A stretch of DNA of 64,000 bases from Trichomonas vaginalis G3 (GCF_026262505.1 NC_067204.1:25141300-25205299), one strand, 5' to 3'; counted from the first letter of the stretch, positions 49,643 through 60,679 are shown. Program-made: numbers and translations. Notes: generated by a model not told the origin, from the sequence alone.

Positions 49643-51190
49643 TTAACATTATCTATTCTTGTTTTACTTATATTTATAAAGTTTTGTTTGTATTTATTGC
49701 AATTAGCCCGAAATAAGTTGGAGAATTGATTTTTTACTGGTTGAATGTGTCACTAATTTTCGAAGCCAGCCACAATTGTGTCTATAATAAAAGCGATGAT
49801 TTGAATATCTGAACTCCATGGAGATGATCATAAATTTGAAAGAAAGGGAAACATAAAAAGATTGAGACAATACACAATATAGAGTGATTTTGGAAAAAGA
49901 AATAACGTTCGAAATAAAATCGATAAGAATGTGAACTGTGAAGCAGAAAATGGCGATGTCAAAATAAATACTACTATAGGCACAATCGCATTTTAAATTT
50001 AATAAATATCGGAACTGTGAAAAATGAAAAACTGAAAAAAAAACCAACAATGTAACGTAATTTCATAATGATATCACAACTTGCAAAGTATCCTAATATT
50101 CTTGTCTATGAGTATAATAAATTAATTGAGGGAAAGTCGTTGGTTATTTTTTGAATGCACATTTTATGCCATTGTAAAATAGTTAGAAAATATGAAAGTG
50201 ATATTGTTGGGAAATTGGTACCATTTAATTTCGATAATTGGTTTCAATTAATTGATCGTTGCACTCAATTTATGTTTTCATGGTGGAAAGAAATTTTAAT
50301 TTAAGAAACTTAATTGTTGTTATAAAAACATGATATCACGTTTCTGTCAATCCAATATTAATAATTTTGCAAATTACCTCAGACTTTTCAGAGGATTGAG
50401 TGGCAACTCAATCCTCTGAAATAGTCTGTGGTAATTTTTAGTCTCTGCACTATTTCAATATAAGCTCCATTTTTAAACAGTTTTTAAAAATCGAGCATTG
50501 AAAAGTGTGATGAGACTCTAGATTTTAATAAAAATTCATAGAATACTTATATTTGGAATGATAGCAAATAGTCCAAATAATACTTGATTATAATGTAAAA
50601 GAAAAATAAATAAAATTAAAAATATTTTAAAAAAAATCTTTAAATGACTGGAATCTCGATTTTTGAATTTTCTTCTTTCCAAATTTCTTTTTTCCAAATT
50701 AGAAGTTTAATTCAAATTTTCAATAGTTTATATATTTTCTCAAACCGTCTTAGATTTTCTCACTTTTTAGGGATTTTCTCTCAAAATATACAACAATAGT
50801 AATACCAATACATGTGTCTAATATACTTTAAAACCATCGTGATAAAATTCAAAAACGAAGAGTTCTTCTCTCCAAATTTTTTTCAAAATCAAAAAAATGA
50901 GATAAAAAAGTACGTTTGGAAAATTCATTTTTAGCATTTTAGGAATTTTCTCACTTTTCTTCCAAATTGACATCCTTAATTTCAACCAAAATCACTTATT
51001 TTCATCTAAACGTATAAAATTGTCAATTTTATGAGAATAAATTTAAAATCTCATGAAATATAAAGGAGAGTAATATTTTTCAATTTTCTTTTTTTCTTTG
51101 TCTCAAATATTTTCTGTTGGGAATTTTCTTGTTATCAAAAAATAATTTTAATATTCCTTTTTATATAATTTTAAAAATTATTTTTATCGA
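49643..51190. other. 1.5-kb spacer with one long hairpin
   Basis: AT-rich throughout. The only structure I can support is the hairpin at 50371-50437; the rest shows no gene. Confidence 0.45.
50371..50437. repeat. Isolated 67-base hairpin
   Basis: The outer stem AAATTACC-CAGACT pairs with AGTCTG-GGTAATTT, and the inner stem TCAGAGGATTGAGT pairs perfectly with ACTCAATCCTCTGA around a GGCA tetraloop. It is followed by TTTTTAG. It could be a small-RNA precursor or a degenerate fold-back element; its sequence does not match the H1-H4 hairpins. Confidence 0.7.
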
Positions 51191-52105
51191 ATGGAAAATG
51201 GACCAAATCCGAACACTAATGAATCATTAATAGAACCGGTAGCTATCAACCCTAGCGATACACATCAATCAAGTTCGGATTTGAATGAAACTTCAACAAC
51301 AAACAAAAACAGTTATCTTTCAGAATATTCTCAAGAGCAATATATATCAAAACCACGCGGCATTAGGACTAATATATCATTTACCGCTGATATGACATAC
51401 GAAGATATATGTATTGCCCTCATCGAAGTATTTGCAAATTGCTATGATGAGGCTTGTGCAGAATCAACTGTTATATCTGACTACTTATCAGTTAGAGATT
51501 TACGAACGATAGTTAGAAACTTGAATCTATGTGATACATCCGACCTGTTTAATCAGAGGAAGCCATCTTTATGTTTTATGATCCAAAGCTTCTTAAATCA
51601 GCCATTTATGAAGCATCTTCATATTAGAAATACGACCCCTCCTCCTCAAGAAGAAAAATCGATCAATTTGACACAAATCGATTTTTTCATAAATAAAAAG
51701 GATGATGATGGCTCGCCTACTTCAGCTCAGTCACCAAAAATAGAATCACGTCAGGAGTTTACAGATTCAATAAAGGTTATTCGCTTCAAAAAGATTCCGA
51801 CCCGTAATGTAGAAAGTCCGAAAACTATCCCTCCTCTTCAAGAAACGGTTCAAAAGGATGTGGAAAGTTCTCCTAAGGAAATACAACCAGTCCTTACCCC
51901 ACCAGATATGAATCAACCCCTTCAAACAGTTCAAATGATACAAAAAATTAACTCATTAGTTACTCAAATGAATTTAAGGATATCCGAATTGGAAAAGGCT
52001 GTAGAACATTTGGTAACTAGGCTCGATGTAGTGGAAAAGATCTTCAAGGCAAATGAAATCAAACAAGAGCGCGAAACTAATGCAGAAAAGCCATTAATTA
52101 TATAA
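51191..52105 (+). CDS. Unknown protein with C-terminal coiled coil
   Basis: 304 residues. The first 60 are Ser/Asn/Thr-rich and disordered. Residues about 65-145 look like a small folded helical domain (MTYEDICIALIEVFANCYDEA...LFNQRKPSLCFMIQSFLNQPF). A Pro/Glu/Ser linker follows, and about residues 250-290 form a short coiled coil (MIQKINSLVTQMNLRISELEKAVEHLVTRLDVVEKIF). I do not recognise the family. Confidence 0.65.
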   Translation: MENGPNPNTNESLIEPVAINPSDTHQSSSDLNETSTTNKNSYLSEYSQEQYISKPRGIRTNISFTADMTYEDICIALIEVFANCYDEACAESTVISDYLSVRDLRTIVRNLNLCDTSDLFNQRKPSLCFMIQSFLNQPFMKHLHIRNTTPPPQEEKSINLTQIDFFINKKDDDGSPTSAQSPKIESRQEFTDSIKVIRFKKIPTRNVESPKTIPPLQETVQKDVESSPKEIQPVLTPPDMNQPLQTVQMIQKINSLVTQMNLRISELEKAVEHLVTRLDVVEKIFKANEIKQERETNAEKPLII

Positions 52106-53098
52106 TAGAGACGATATATGTATTAATTATTACAAAATTTAATTACAAATTTGATATAAAAGTAGCTTGTTTGTATAAAAATTACGATTTACTTAATTTT
52201 ATTCTTTTTCCATATAAAATACTATGCCAATCTAAAGGCTTACTTGTGAGTACCTGTATTCATTATAAGATGGACGCGGAAATGTGAATAATATTCGAAT
52301 TACGACTCGGATCAGCAGATATTGGAAAATGACCTAATAAGAAAGTACATTTAAAATCACCTTACCATTCAACTCACTGAACTGAAGGAATATCGTCAAA
52401 TATGATATGACATAATTAACGATAAGTGTAATTTGGTCATATAAGAAATGTGAAGGAATACATCTAAAAACATGAAAACAAGATGATTGCATCATACGTG
52501 AGCCAAAAATATAGCTCTTGAATGATTCTTGCACTTTGCCATAGGGATTTACCATTAATAATTCTGTATTATTAAGTATTTGATAATTTTAATGCTGTCA
52601 AATTTATCCAATAGAACAAAATCTTTATTCACACACCATTCTATTATCATCTATTGTACTTTAAAGCAATTTTAACTCATATTTTTCAAAAATGTATGTC
52701 TGTTACTCTCATTGCTTCACATTAAGAAGGAAACGCAATGTCTCTGTTTTAGTGTTATACTGTAATAAGTTATTTTCTCCATGTCCAATGAAAAAATAAG
52801 AAATGTTTTTGTAAACTCCAATTTGATAAATATTACATGTAAACTGAATGAGTTCAAGGATTTGTATATGAAGATTTCTTATGAAATACTTGAGTTAATG
52901 ATATGATAGAAAAATTATACTATTATTGAAGATTTCTAGAATTACAATTGTTTAACTTTATACATCAAAAATTTGACCAAAATAATGTGATTCCCATTAA
53001 ATAAAATCTTTGTTAAATCATTATATTAACTTTAAAATATGAATATATTTGGAAAATTTTCAAAAAAAATCATAAAACCAAATAATCCATTATCAAAT
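52106..53098. other. AT-rich spacer
   Basis: About 1 kb without a supported gene or repeat. Confidence 0.45.
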
Positions 53099-53100
53099 TA

Positions 53101-54375
53101 CCCAGATTTTCCTTACTTTTACCACTCCCCATGTAATTTCTGGGGAAAACGATAATTCATTTTTTTTATGGATGAATAGATCGTTTTCCTAGAAAGGACC
53201 TCATATCTCTGGCTAAAGAGAGTGTCAGATCCTAAATAGATTATTGATCTAGTGTACAAATCCAATAAAAAGCCTATTTTTTTGGCTTTTTTGGTGCTCA
53301 TTTTTTCGAAGATCTACATGAATATGGGGAACCCATCGGATTTTTTTGGTTAACCCACATCTTCATGTAGTCTGGACTATCTTTCCTCGAAGGACCTCTT
53401 TACGGGTGTAAAAACTCATAAAGTTCTCAAAAGATTCATTCTCGATCTCCATGCTGAAAGAATTTACAATAAAAAAGAGATCTACGCATCAAACTACAGC
53501 CATAAATGAACTGAACCCCTAAAGCTCAGCTCTTAGTTTATCAAAAACGTCGAAATCCTTCTCATTGCAATCAAATTTTCTCAATAACTCATAAGAAAAA
53601 TCGAATTTTGATTAAGCCGATGTTATAGGTATCACAAATACTACAAACTTGAGCAATATCGAAATTGCCAGCAAAAGTTTGAAATTGCATTGCTCATATT
53701 TGTTTTGTAAACTAAAAATCTGCTTATATTATTCATTAATTTTTTATATATTATTCATATACTTTAATAAAAACAATACTATTTCACCTTAAAAATGAAT
53801 TTCATAAGTCAATATTATTTTTTTGAAAATGTATCAATTTTCGATTAAAACAACATGAGAATAAAATTTACGCAAAATTATTTTAAAAATGGTTTTAAAA
53901 ATTTACAATAGATGAAGAATAAGATTGCAAGAAGTTTTGAAGTTTAATTTTAAGAAAAAAAATTCGGATATTATTCATGGATCTAAGTAATCTGATATTT
54001 GAGTATCGGCACTATGCATAAAACATATATTTATAGTTTTTTTGGATTTTTATGATTTTAAATATATTCAAATTTGGCAATCCAATAGATTTTGAAAAAA
54101 TAGGTAAATAAAAATAGATTACATATGCAGCAGATTTAGAACATGAAACAAATCTTATAGTGACCCAAAAAAAAATTCATGATCCAAAAAAGAAAAAAAT
54201 TGGCTAAATGGGAATCAAACCTTGGCATAATGAATCATTATGAATCATTACGTGGGATGTTTCCACTACACCGGCAGTTCGAAAAATACCCTTGGTGGTT
54301 CTATTTAATAGCTACTCCCAACGATAGGCGGTGTCCCCAGCTTTAGAGAGGTGGTAAAAGTAAGGAAAATCTGGG
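53101..54375. mobile_element. Mariner-like element (TA-flanked), non-coding
   Basis: Perfect 25-bp inverted termini starting CCCAGATTTTCCTTACTT lie at 53101-53125 and 54351-54375, each bordered by TA (53099-53100 and 54376-54377). A length of 1275 bp and a TA target fit the mariner class known from trichomonads, but no D..D transposase frame is visible; the longest frame is 60 codons (53119-53301, minus strand) without motifs. It is therefore non-autonomous or heavily decayed, although the intact termini suggest it could still be mobilised in trans. Inside are an imperfect 16-bp-stem hairpin at about 53313-53370 and a tRNA-like block near 54186-54290. Confidence 0.75.
54186..54290 (-). other. 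tRNA-like pol III promoter block inside the mariner-like element
   Basis: On the minus strand, GGTGTAGTGG (54263-54272) resembles an A box and GGTTTGATTCC (54211-54221) a B box, about 40 bases apart as in tRNA genes. A T-rich terminator-like run follows (complement of 54186-54199). The acceptor and T stems do not pair, so it is not a functional tRNA gene; it may be a tRNA-derived (SINE-like) remnant. Confidence 0.3.
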
Positions 54376-55107
54376 TAATATTTTTTCTATTCATTTTTGG
54401 GTTTTTGAATATTTTTTGGAATTCTAACTGAGTCCAAAATCATGTAGGTAGTTTACTCTGAAGCAGTATTTGTCGTTACCAAGCTCAACTCTCAGTATAT
54501 TGATATCATTTTCAAAAATATCACAAAGCAAAGAGTCAATTGTCACGAATATTATTGCTTGCATCTATCATTACTAAAATTAATTACCAAACAGATTCAA
54601 TTCACTTTCGAACGCTTTTCATATTAGAAATTCCATCTGACAACTAAAAGCTCGTAATATTTTTCAACTGCCAAACATGTGCGTCAAAAATTTTGAACGT
54701 TCTTACTCAGTTCAAATCTATGATTCTTTGATTTGTGAAAATATTTAACTTTCTTGACTGAATTCCAATAATCCAGAATACCTTGTATCAGTTATAAATT
54801 ATTAGATAATTTACCATAAATATTCTTATAGTTGTAACTTTTATTAATCTCAATGTTATTTTCCATACTTTTTATCTAAAATTAAAGACACTATTCGATA
54901 ATGTTGATCACAGAATTGAGATTTTACGATTGGGATAACTCAATTAAATTGAAATTTTTTGAAATCAAATTTATTTTTGGAGAATTTATAATATCATATA
55001 TATTATTTCCCCTGGTGCGTTTCTAATTTGAATATTCAACTGTATATAGGATAACTCGATAGAGAACCGAAAAATAATGAATGTTTATGTGAAACACAAA
55101 TTTTTAT

Positions 55108-55399
55108 GAGGATGTTTTATTGTCGTCTGGAAAAAGTGACAAAATTATTATTGTCGTCTAAAAAGGTGACAAATTATTATTGTCGTCTGGAAAAGTGACA
55201 AAATTATCATTGTCGTCTAAAAAATAGATTTTTCAAGCATGTTTCGGTACCTAAATAAAGGAAGAACATCAATTCCATCTATGTATATAGTATGCAAACA
55301 CGCATGATATATGGAGTAGCTCTTTATCTGGCTAAAAATCCTATTATTTGAAAATTCGCATTGTCGTCTAAAACCGCCAGACGACAATAATAATACCCC
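55108..55399. mobile_element. 292-bp Mutator-type MITE with 9-bp target duplication
   Basis: Exact 9-bp direct repeats AATTTTTAT flank it (55099-55107 and 55400-55408). The ends are inverted (GAGGATGTTTTATTGTCGTC on the left; GGGGTATTATTATTGTCGTC when the right end is read inward). A 9-bp duplication is the mark of Mutator-like elements. Inside the left half a 30-bp unit containing TTATTGTCGTCTGG and AAAAGTGACAAA repeats about four times (starts near 55121, 55152, 55181, 55211). There is no coding capacity. Confidence 0.82.
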
Positions 55400-55768
55400 A
55401 ATTTTTATTTTATAAATAGCAATTAAATCATCAATCTAAACTGCTTTTATACAAATTGAAAGTTTGATTGACTTTTCAAGGATTTCCTTCAATCGCTTAG
55501 ATTTCTTCTACTTTTATATTAATTTTGGAGCACTTTAGGATAAAAAACTATCAAAGAGAAACTTCGTTTACGTACTTTTTCAATTTCTGGAGTTCGTAAA
55601 AATTTTTGAACTGGAAAATCCATTGAAAAAATTATTTCTGGGAATTTTATGGGGAATTCAAAATTAATTTACACAACGTTGCGAAATTTCAGATTTATTG
55701 ATAAATCAAAACAATAAGGTTATTAACTTCGATGAATATTGTGAGAATTAATCACAAAATTCATCACT

Positions 55769-55776
55769 TCACTTCT
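55769..55776 (+). promoter_or_regulatory. Initiator of the gelsolin-type gene
   Basis: TCACTTCT lies 6 bases before the ATG at 55782, with a second TCACTTC just upstream (55764-55770). It fits the trichomonad initiator well. Confidence 0.65.
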
Positions 55777-55781
55777 ATCAA

Positions 55782-56771
55782 ATGACTGCTGCAGACGCTG
55801 AATTCACAGCAATTGCCGATGATTGGCTTGGCATCACTGGCTGGCGTATCGAAAACTTTAAGCTCGTTAAAGTTGCAGAGATGGGCGCCTTCCACACAGG
55901 AGATTCTTATTTGTATCTTCACGCTTACCTTGTTGGCACAAGCAAGCTCGTCCATCGTGATATTTACTTCTGGCAGGGCTCCACATCCACAACAGATGAG
56001 CGCGGTGCTGTTGCTATCAAGGCTGTTGAACTTGATGACAGATTTGGAGGCTCTCCAAAGCAACACAGAGAAGTCCAGAACCACGAGTCAGACCAGTTCA
56101 TTGGACTCTTCGATCAGTTTGGCGGTGTTCGCTACCTCGATGGCGGTGTTGAATCAGGATTCCACAAAGTCACAACATCTGCAAAGGTTGAGATGTACAG
56201 AATCAAGGGAAGAAAGCGCCCAATTCTCCAGATCGTTCCAGCTCAGCGCTCCTCCCTCAACCATGGAGATGTTTTCATTATCCATGCTCCAGGAAAGTTC
56301 TTCCTCTGGATTGGCAACAAGGCAAACCTTATGGAGAAGAACAAAGGTGCTTCCGCTCTTAGCATCATGAAACAAACAGATCCAAAGGCTACAGAAGTCA
56401 GAATCGAAGATGAAGAGAACGCAGAGCTCGACGCCATCATCGGAAAGGATGGAGAGATCGGCAATGCTGACAATTCTGATGCCGCCTTCGAATCTGCCTT
56501 CGTCAAGGCTATTTACGACGCAAACGGCAAGGAACTCGCCAAAGATGCTGCCGTCAAGAAGGAAGTCCTCAAGTCGGATGCTCTCAGCTATGTAAGATAC
56601 GGAGACAAGATCTTCGTCTACATCGGAAAGAATGCTGACAAGGGACTCAAGCGCACAGCTTTACAGAACGCTATCAAGCTTCTCGAGACACTCAAGATGC
56701 CAGATTGGGCACCAATCGAAGTCCTCTTCGAAGGAACAGAAGATGACGATTTTGGTCTTTGCTTCCAGTAA
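55782..56771 (+). CDS. Gelsolin/severin-type actin-binding protein
   Basis: A 329-residue protein of three gelsolin-like domains, the size of severin, fragmin or CapG. Domain 1 (about residues 10-120) has ITGWRIENFKLVKV, HTGDSYLYLHAYL and the IYFWQGSTSTTDERGAVAIKAVELDD core. Domain 2 (about 130-225) has HGDVFIIHAPGKFFLWIGNKAN. Domain 3 (about 230-325) has YGDKIFVYIGKNADKGLKRTALQNA. Such proteins sever or cap actin filaments in a calcium-dependent way; trichomonads change shape strongly during adhesion, which fits. Codon use is GC-shifted and the initiator is near-ideal, both signs of high expression. Confidence 0.92.
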   Translation: MTAADAEFTAIADDWLGITGWRIENFKLVKVAEMGAFHTGDSYLYLHAYLVGTSKLVHRDIYFWQGSTSTTDERGAVAIKAVELDDRFGGSPKQHREVQNHESDQFIGLFDQFGGVRYLDGGVESGFHKVTTSAKVEMYRIKGRKRPILQIVPAQRSSLNHGDVFIIHAPGKFFLWIGNKANLMEKNKGASALSIMKQTDPKATEVRIEDEENAELDAIIGKDGEIGNADNSDAAFESAFVKAIYDANGKELAKDAAVKKEVLKSDALSYVRYGDKIFVYIGKNADKGLKRTALQNAIKLLETLKMPDWAPIEVLFEGTEDDDFGLCFQ

Positions 56772-57135
56772 AAAAATATTCTAATCGGTTTTTAGGTTCA
56801 TAACATTATTGATTTTTTGATATGTTTTTGTAATTATTTGAGGATTTTATTTGATTGTCTGAAATATGATCAAATTTTTGTTGTTAAAATTAATTATTGG
56901 CTTGAGGAACTTAAACAACTTTGGATAAAATGATGAGATGACTATGAATTGGCTAGTTTTGTCTCAGACATGATATTTCATATGAAATTTGGTCAAAGAA
57001 ATGAAGTTAACTCATTCATTAGAATGTTTTTAATTGTTTGTTTGTTTATTTAGATTAAGAGAAAACGATAAAATAACTATAAAAAAATAATTTAATTCAA
57101 TTTCCTTATATAAGACTTCCTCAAATTATAGTTAT
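56772..57135. other. Convergent spacer
   Basis: About 360 AT-rich bases between the gelsolin-type gene and the carrier gene; nothing further seen. Confidence 0.5.
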
Positions 57136-58086
57136 TTATTTCTTCTTTGGAGCAACCTTTCCCTTGATCTCTTCGACCTTCTTCTGGTCGATAGCAGCGC
57201 GAACCTTGAAGAAGGCACGGCGTGTTTCTTCGAGGATTGTGAACTGGAGGGCAGCAAATGGGACAACCTTGATAAGGTTGAGGCCAACACCACGGTAAAG
57301 GCCGGCAACGCCTTCCTTGGCGTAAACTGTAGAGAAGGCCTGCATCATGCCGCTGTAGATTGGCTTGCCCTTCTCATCCTTGAGCATCATGCGTTTCCTG
57401 ATAACATCGAATGGATATGAGAATGTCTGTGAGAACATACCAGCAGCGGCACCGATAAGGCAGTTAGCCCATGGTGAGATTGGCTTGCCTGGGGCAATCT
57501 TTGTTGTGTAGAGTTGCTTGAGGCCACCATAAGCGTAGAACTGAGCGCCTTCGTATGGGATAACGCCCATAACTGTTGGGACGATACCAGCGAAGAGTGA
57601 TGTGAATCCTTCTTCCTTGAGCATTGTGAATGCGCAGTTGAAGATACCTGTGTACTTGCCTGAGTAGACTGTGATACGTGTACGGATGACATCAAGTGGG
57701 TATGTGAGAACCTGGGAGATAACACCAGAGAGGGAGCCGAAGACTGTACGCTGGATGCCGACAAGTGGCTTGCCCTTGCCGATACGCTTCTCGAGTTCTT
57801 CGTAAGCGTAGAACTTGATAGCGGATTGTGGGCCGAGTCTGATGCAAGCAGCCCAGTTGCCACGCCAGAAGCCGGCGATGCCCTGCTCCTTCCAGAGTTG
57901 AGCAATTGTATCCTTAGCGGAACCACCGCGGGAGGAAACTTGCATGAGCATCTTAACGACATCAAGTGGGGATGTAAGTGTACGGGAAAGTGTACCAGCG
58001 ATGAAGCCGACGGAAAGGCGCTCAACTGGTGAGAGGGATGGCTTTGGAGATGTAGCGATGAGGATCTGTTCTGCTGGCTGTGCCAT
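57136..58086 (-). CDS. Mitochondrial carrier family protein, likely hydrogenosomal ADP/ATP carrier (Hmp31-like)
   Basis: I start it at the ATG at 58086 (MAQPAEQIL), directly after an initiator, giving 316 residues; an upstream ATG would place the initiator inside the gene. Three repeats of two spans carry the PxD/E-x-x-K/R signatures SPLDVVKMLMQ, YPLDVIRTRI and YPFDVIRKRMM. The last resembles the RRRMMM motif of ADP/ATP carriers. The N-terminus and overall size match what I recall of trichomonad Hmp31, which sits in the hydrogenosome membrane and carries a short presequence. The C-terminus is basic (KGKVAPKKK). Strong GC-biased codon use suggests high expression. Another member of the family (ATP-Mg/phosphate type) remains possible. 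Confidence 0.88.
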   Translation of the reverse strand: MAQPAEQILIATSPKPSLSPVERLSVGFIAGTLSRTLTSPLDVVKMLMQVSSRGGSAKDTIAQLWKEQGIAGFWRGNWAACIRLGPQSAIKFYAYEELEKRIGKGKPLVGIQRTVFGSLSGVISQVLTYPLDVIRTRITVYSGKYTGIFNCAFTMLKEEGFTSLFAGIVPTVMGVIPYEGAQFYAYGGLKQLYTTKIAPGKPISPWANCLIGAAAGMFSQTFSYPFDVIRKRMMLKDEKGKPIYSGMMQAFSTVYAKEGVAGLYRGVGLNLIKVVPFAALQFTILEETRRAFFKVRAAIDQKKVEEIKGKVAPKKK

Positions 58087-58098
58087 TAGAAAAAGTGA
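58087..58098 (-). promoter_or_regulatory. Initiator of the carrier gene
   Basis: Read on the minus strand, TCACTTTTTCTA ends at the start codon. It decides the ATG at 58086 over one 99 bases further upstream. Confidence 0.7.
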
Positions 58099-59549
58099 AC
58101 TCACACCTTCAAAATTTTCATGGTCTAAGTTGACGGTTTTTCTCAAACTAGATATTCTCGAATAAACCTGTCTTTGTTTCACCATTTAATTTGGACAAAC
58201 AAAAGAAGATGTTATTTTTTTATCAAATTTTTTGTGCCTTGAATTTTTTTCTCCAAAAAAATTTACTGGGTTATCCATTATCTATGTTGCATTTTACAGC
58301 ACATTTCTCTTTCCCGTATAAAGCGATCAGAGCCTCAAAATTGAATTATTTTTTGCAAAAATTCAAAATCGTAAGCTTTCTCATCAATAAAAACAATACA
58401 GCATCATTGCAATCCCTTTAATCAACCCCATGTATGATGTTCATACGATCAGAGACACAATAATGGGAGAAGTAGATAGATTTTTCTTGGAAAGAACGAC
58501 ACCCGTCAGTTTCATACAAATTTCACTTTTTTGAACCGATTTTCAGTTTATGTATTCATAAATTTTGTGGTTTCATGTACCTTGTACTAACATCAACAAG
58601 AAAAATTTAACAAAAAAGAAACCACCTTCATATTTCATTGACCAAATTTGGTTAATTCGGTTATAATTGATATTATTGCTAATCACTGCCTTTCTTGATG
58701 CGATTCGAATGATTTAGCTGATAATTTTTGTTAGTATCTATTCACTTTCACCTTATTAGATCAGTTCCAAGCATATATATATATAAACGAGCCATTTTAC
58801 GTGGTATTAGGCTATAGTATTATTGTTAACACATCTTATGGAAATCCTCAGCAAAACTATGAATGATCCAAAAATAGATCGAATTATTTTATAATCACCA
58901 ATCGAATTAACATGTCCAAAAAGATTACAAACGATTCCAATATGCGTTCCATATGTTTCTGTAGAAACGATGCCACGCATTAGAAATTTCGATATGAATG
59001 TTTTCAAATTGATCGGAGTTAATTAAGCAAGCTGACATTCATTAATAGTCAAGGTACTGATGATGCATGAGATAGTATAAAACACTCTTTCATGGAAAAT
59101 GAGCGTAAATGTTACTTTTGATATTAAAAATCCGTTATTTATCACTTTGAATCGATTTTAATGGTTTTAATCACATTTAATGTGGACATCTTAAATTTCA
59201 AGACCTTTTCTATTTTACTCTCAAGTTTTGGCCTGAAATAAAGAATTTTTGATATGAAATATCTTATTAGTCTGTAGTTCTTAATTTAGCTTCGTCATTC
59301 AAATATTTAGACGAAGTGTGAGATACATGTCAATAATTTTTGGATTTAAAAGCTACAAAGAATTCAATATCATTTAAAATTTCTTATTCCTCTAATTCAA
59401 TATACGAAAATAGAATATTTGGATTCATGTTTATTATACTATTGATTTTGATACATATTTTTCTACTAAAGTACTCACAAAATCTAGATTGAGAGGCGGT
59501 CAATGACTTTTGAGGGGAAATTAACGCATGGAATTAAAAAAAAGGTAGT
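58099..59549. other. 1.45-kb AT-rich region without a supported gene
   Basis: Short frames such as 58807-59007 (minus) lack recognisable features. No clear inverted termini were found. Confidence 0.45.
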
Positions 59550-59648
59550 GGGGCTTCCAGGCGCGTTGCGCCCTCTAGCCCCGAAGATGTTTAGTATAAA
59601 TGAAGTTTTTATTCGGAGGGCTTCCAGGCGCGTTGCGCCCTCTAGCCC
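59550..59648. repeat. Two GC-rich copies of a self-complementary 31-33-mer
   Basis: GGGCTTCCAGGCGCGTTGCG and the rest of the unit appear at 59550-59582 and again at 59618-59648. Each copy can fold with an outer GGGCT/AGCCC and inner GGCGC/GCGCC stem. The base composition is strikingly unlike the surrounding DNA. Confidence 0.75.
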
Positions 59649-59747
59649 ATAAGAAATTTTGCCCAAGACCCAAGAGGAGGACCGAACCCCAGCCGACCAG
59701 CCGGTGACAAAACCAAAACCGTTGTTATTTACATCATATTAATGGTG

Positions 59748-59830
59748 TCACTTTTTTAAATATCACTTTTTGTGTCACTTTTCACAAATTATATATGCTT
59801 TCATGTTTTGTCACTTTTCTATCACTTTTC
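59748..59830 (+). promoter_or_regulatory. Five stacked initiator-like TCACTTTT motifs
   Basis: TCACTTTT begins at 59748, 59763, 59775, 59811 and 59822, all ahead of the methylase ATG at 59861 and in the same orientation. Each matches the host initiator consensus. Confidence 0.55.
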
Positions 59831-59860
59831 GGGTAAAAACATTTTTATTATTATATATAA

Positions 59861-60679
59861 ATGAATTTTACAAAACCGCCGTTACCGTTCTTTGGAAATA
59901 AGAGTAGATGCAAAGATATTATATTGAGAGAACTTAAGAAACTACCGAATGGTCTAACATTTGTAGATTTGTTCGGTGGAAGTTTCTATATATCCCATTT
60001 ATGTCATACAATATTCCCAGACTCAAAGATTATATGCAATGACTTCGACAACTATATGGACCGTCTCAAACATATTCCAGACACAAACAATATATTGAAA
60101 GAGTTAAAAGAAAAGATACCTATAGGTAAGATGGAACGTATACCATTAGATAAGAAAAATATTGTGAGAGAGGTTTTGAAAAAAGCAGAATATATAGACT
60201 GGGATAGTATATCTGCTAGACTATTATATAGTGGTGCTATAAGAGTTCATGACATTGAAACACTTATGTCAAAAGTTTTATATCTTAACTATACAAATGT
60301 TTTCAAAGAGGACATAGAAAAATATATTGAGGGTATAGAGTTTGTGAGATGTCATTGGACAGAGTTGTATGAAAAATATAAAGACAAGGAAAATGTTTTC
60401 TTTATAGTGGACCCGCCGTTCTATAACACATGGGATTTTCAATACCAAGTAGACTGGACTTTGAGAGACTCTTTAGAAACTTTAGACGTTATACATAACC
60501 ATCCATGCTTTTACTTTACATCCGATAAAAGTGGTTTGGAAACCGTTATGAGATGGTTAGAGGACATACATGACTATGAGTTTATATATGACAAGATAGA
60601 ATATGAGAGAGGTCCTATAAACTGGAGAAAGTGTCATAACAAAGAAATTTTATTAGTAAGTAAATGTGGTTTGAAATAG
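59861..60679 (+). CDS. Dam-like (D12 class) DNA adenine N6-methyltransferase
   Basis: 272 residues, the usual length for this class. It begins with the binding motif PPLPFFGNKSR, then FVDLFGGSFYISHL (the S-adenosylmethionine pocket, the DxFxGxG equivalent) and the catalytic VDPPFYNTW (DPPY/F motif) near residue 185. All are intact. It would methylate adenine in a short target, by family GATC or similar; the specificity is unknown. Codon choice and context suggest acquisition with a virus-like element rather than a long-resident host gene. Trichomonads are known to use N6-methyladenine, so an active role is possible. The 3' end overlaps the next small gene by 16 bases. Confidence 0.85.
   Translation: MNFTKPPLPFFGNKSRCKDIILRELKKLPNGLTFVDLFGGSFYISHLCHTIFPDSKIICNDFDNYMDRLKHIPDTNNILKELKEKIPIGKMERIPLDKKNIVREVLKKAEYIDWDSISARLLYSGAIRVHDIETLMSKVLYLNYTNVFKEDIEKYIEGIEFVRCHWTELYEKYKDKENVFFIVDPPFYNTWDFQYQVDWTLRDSLETLDVIHNHPCFYFTSDKSGLETVMRWLEDIHDYEFIYDKIEYERGPINWRKCHNKEILLVSKCGLK

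Noticed and set aside
54186-54290. A functional tRNA gene on the minus strand
   Set aside because: The A- and B-box-like sequences are spaced correctly, but acceptor and T stems do not pair and no valid anticodon loop (U33) forms.
58807-59007. 66-codon minus-strand frame
   Set aside because: No recognisable domain; treated as chance in an AT-rich spacer.
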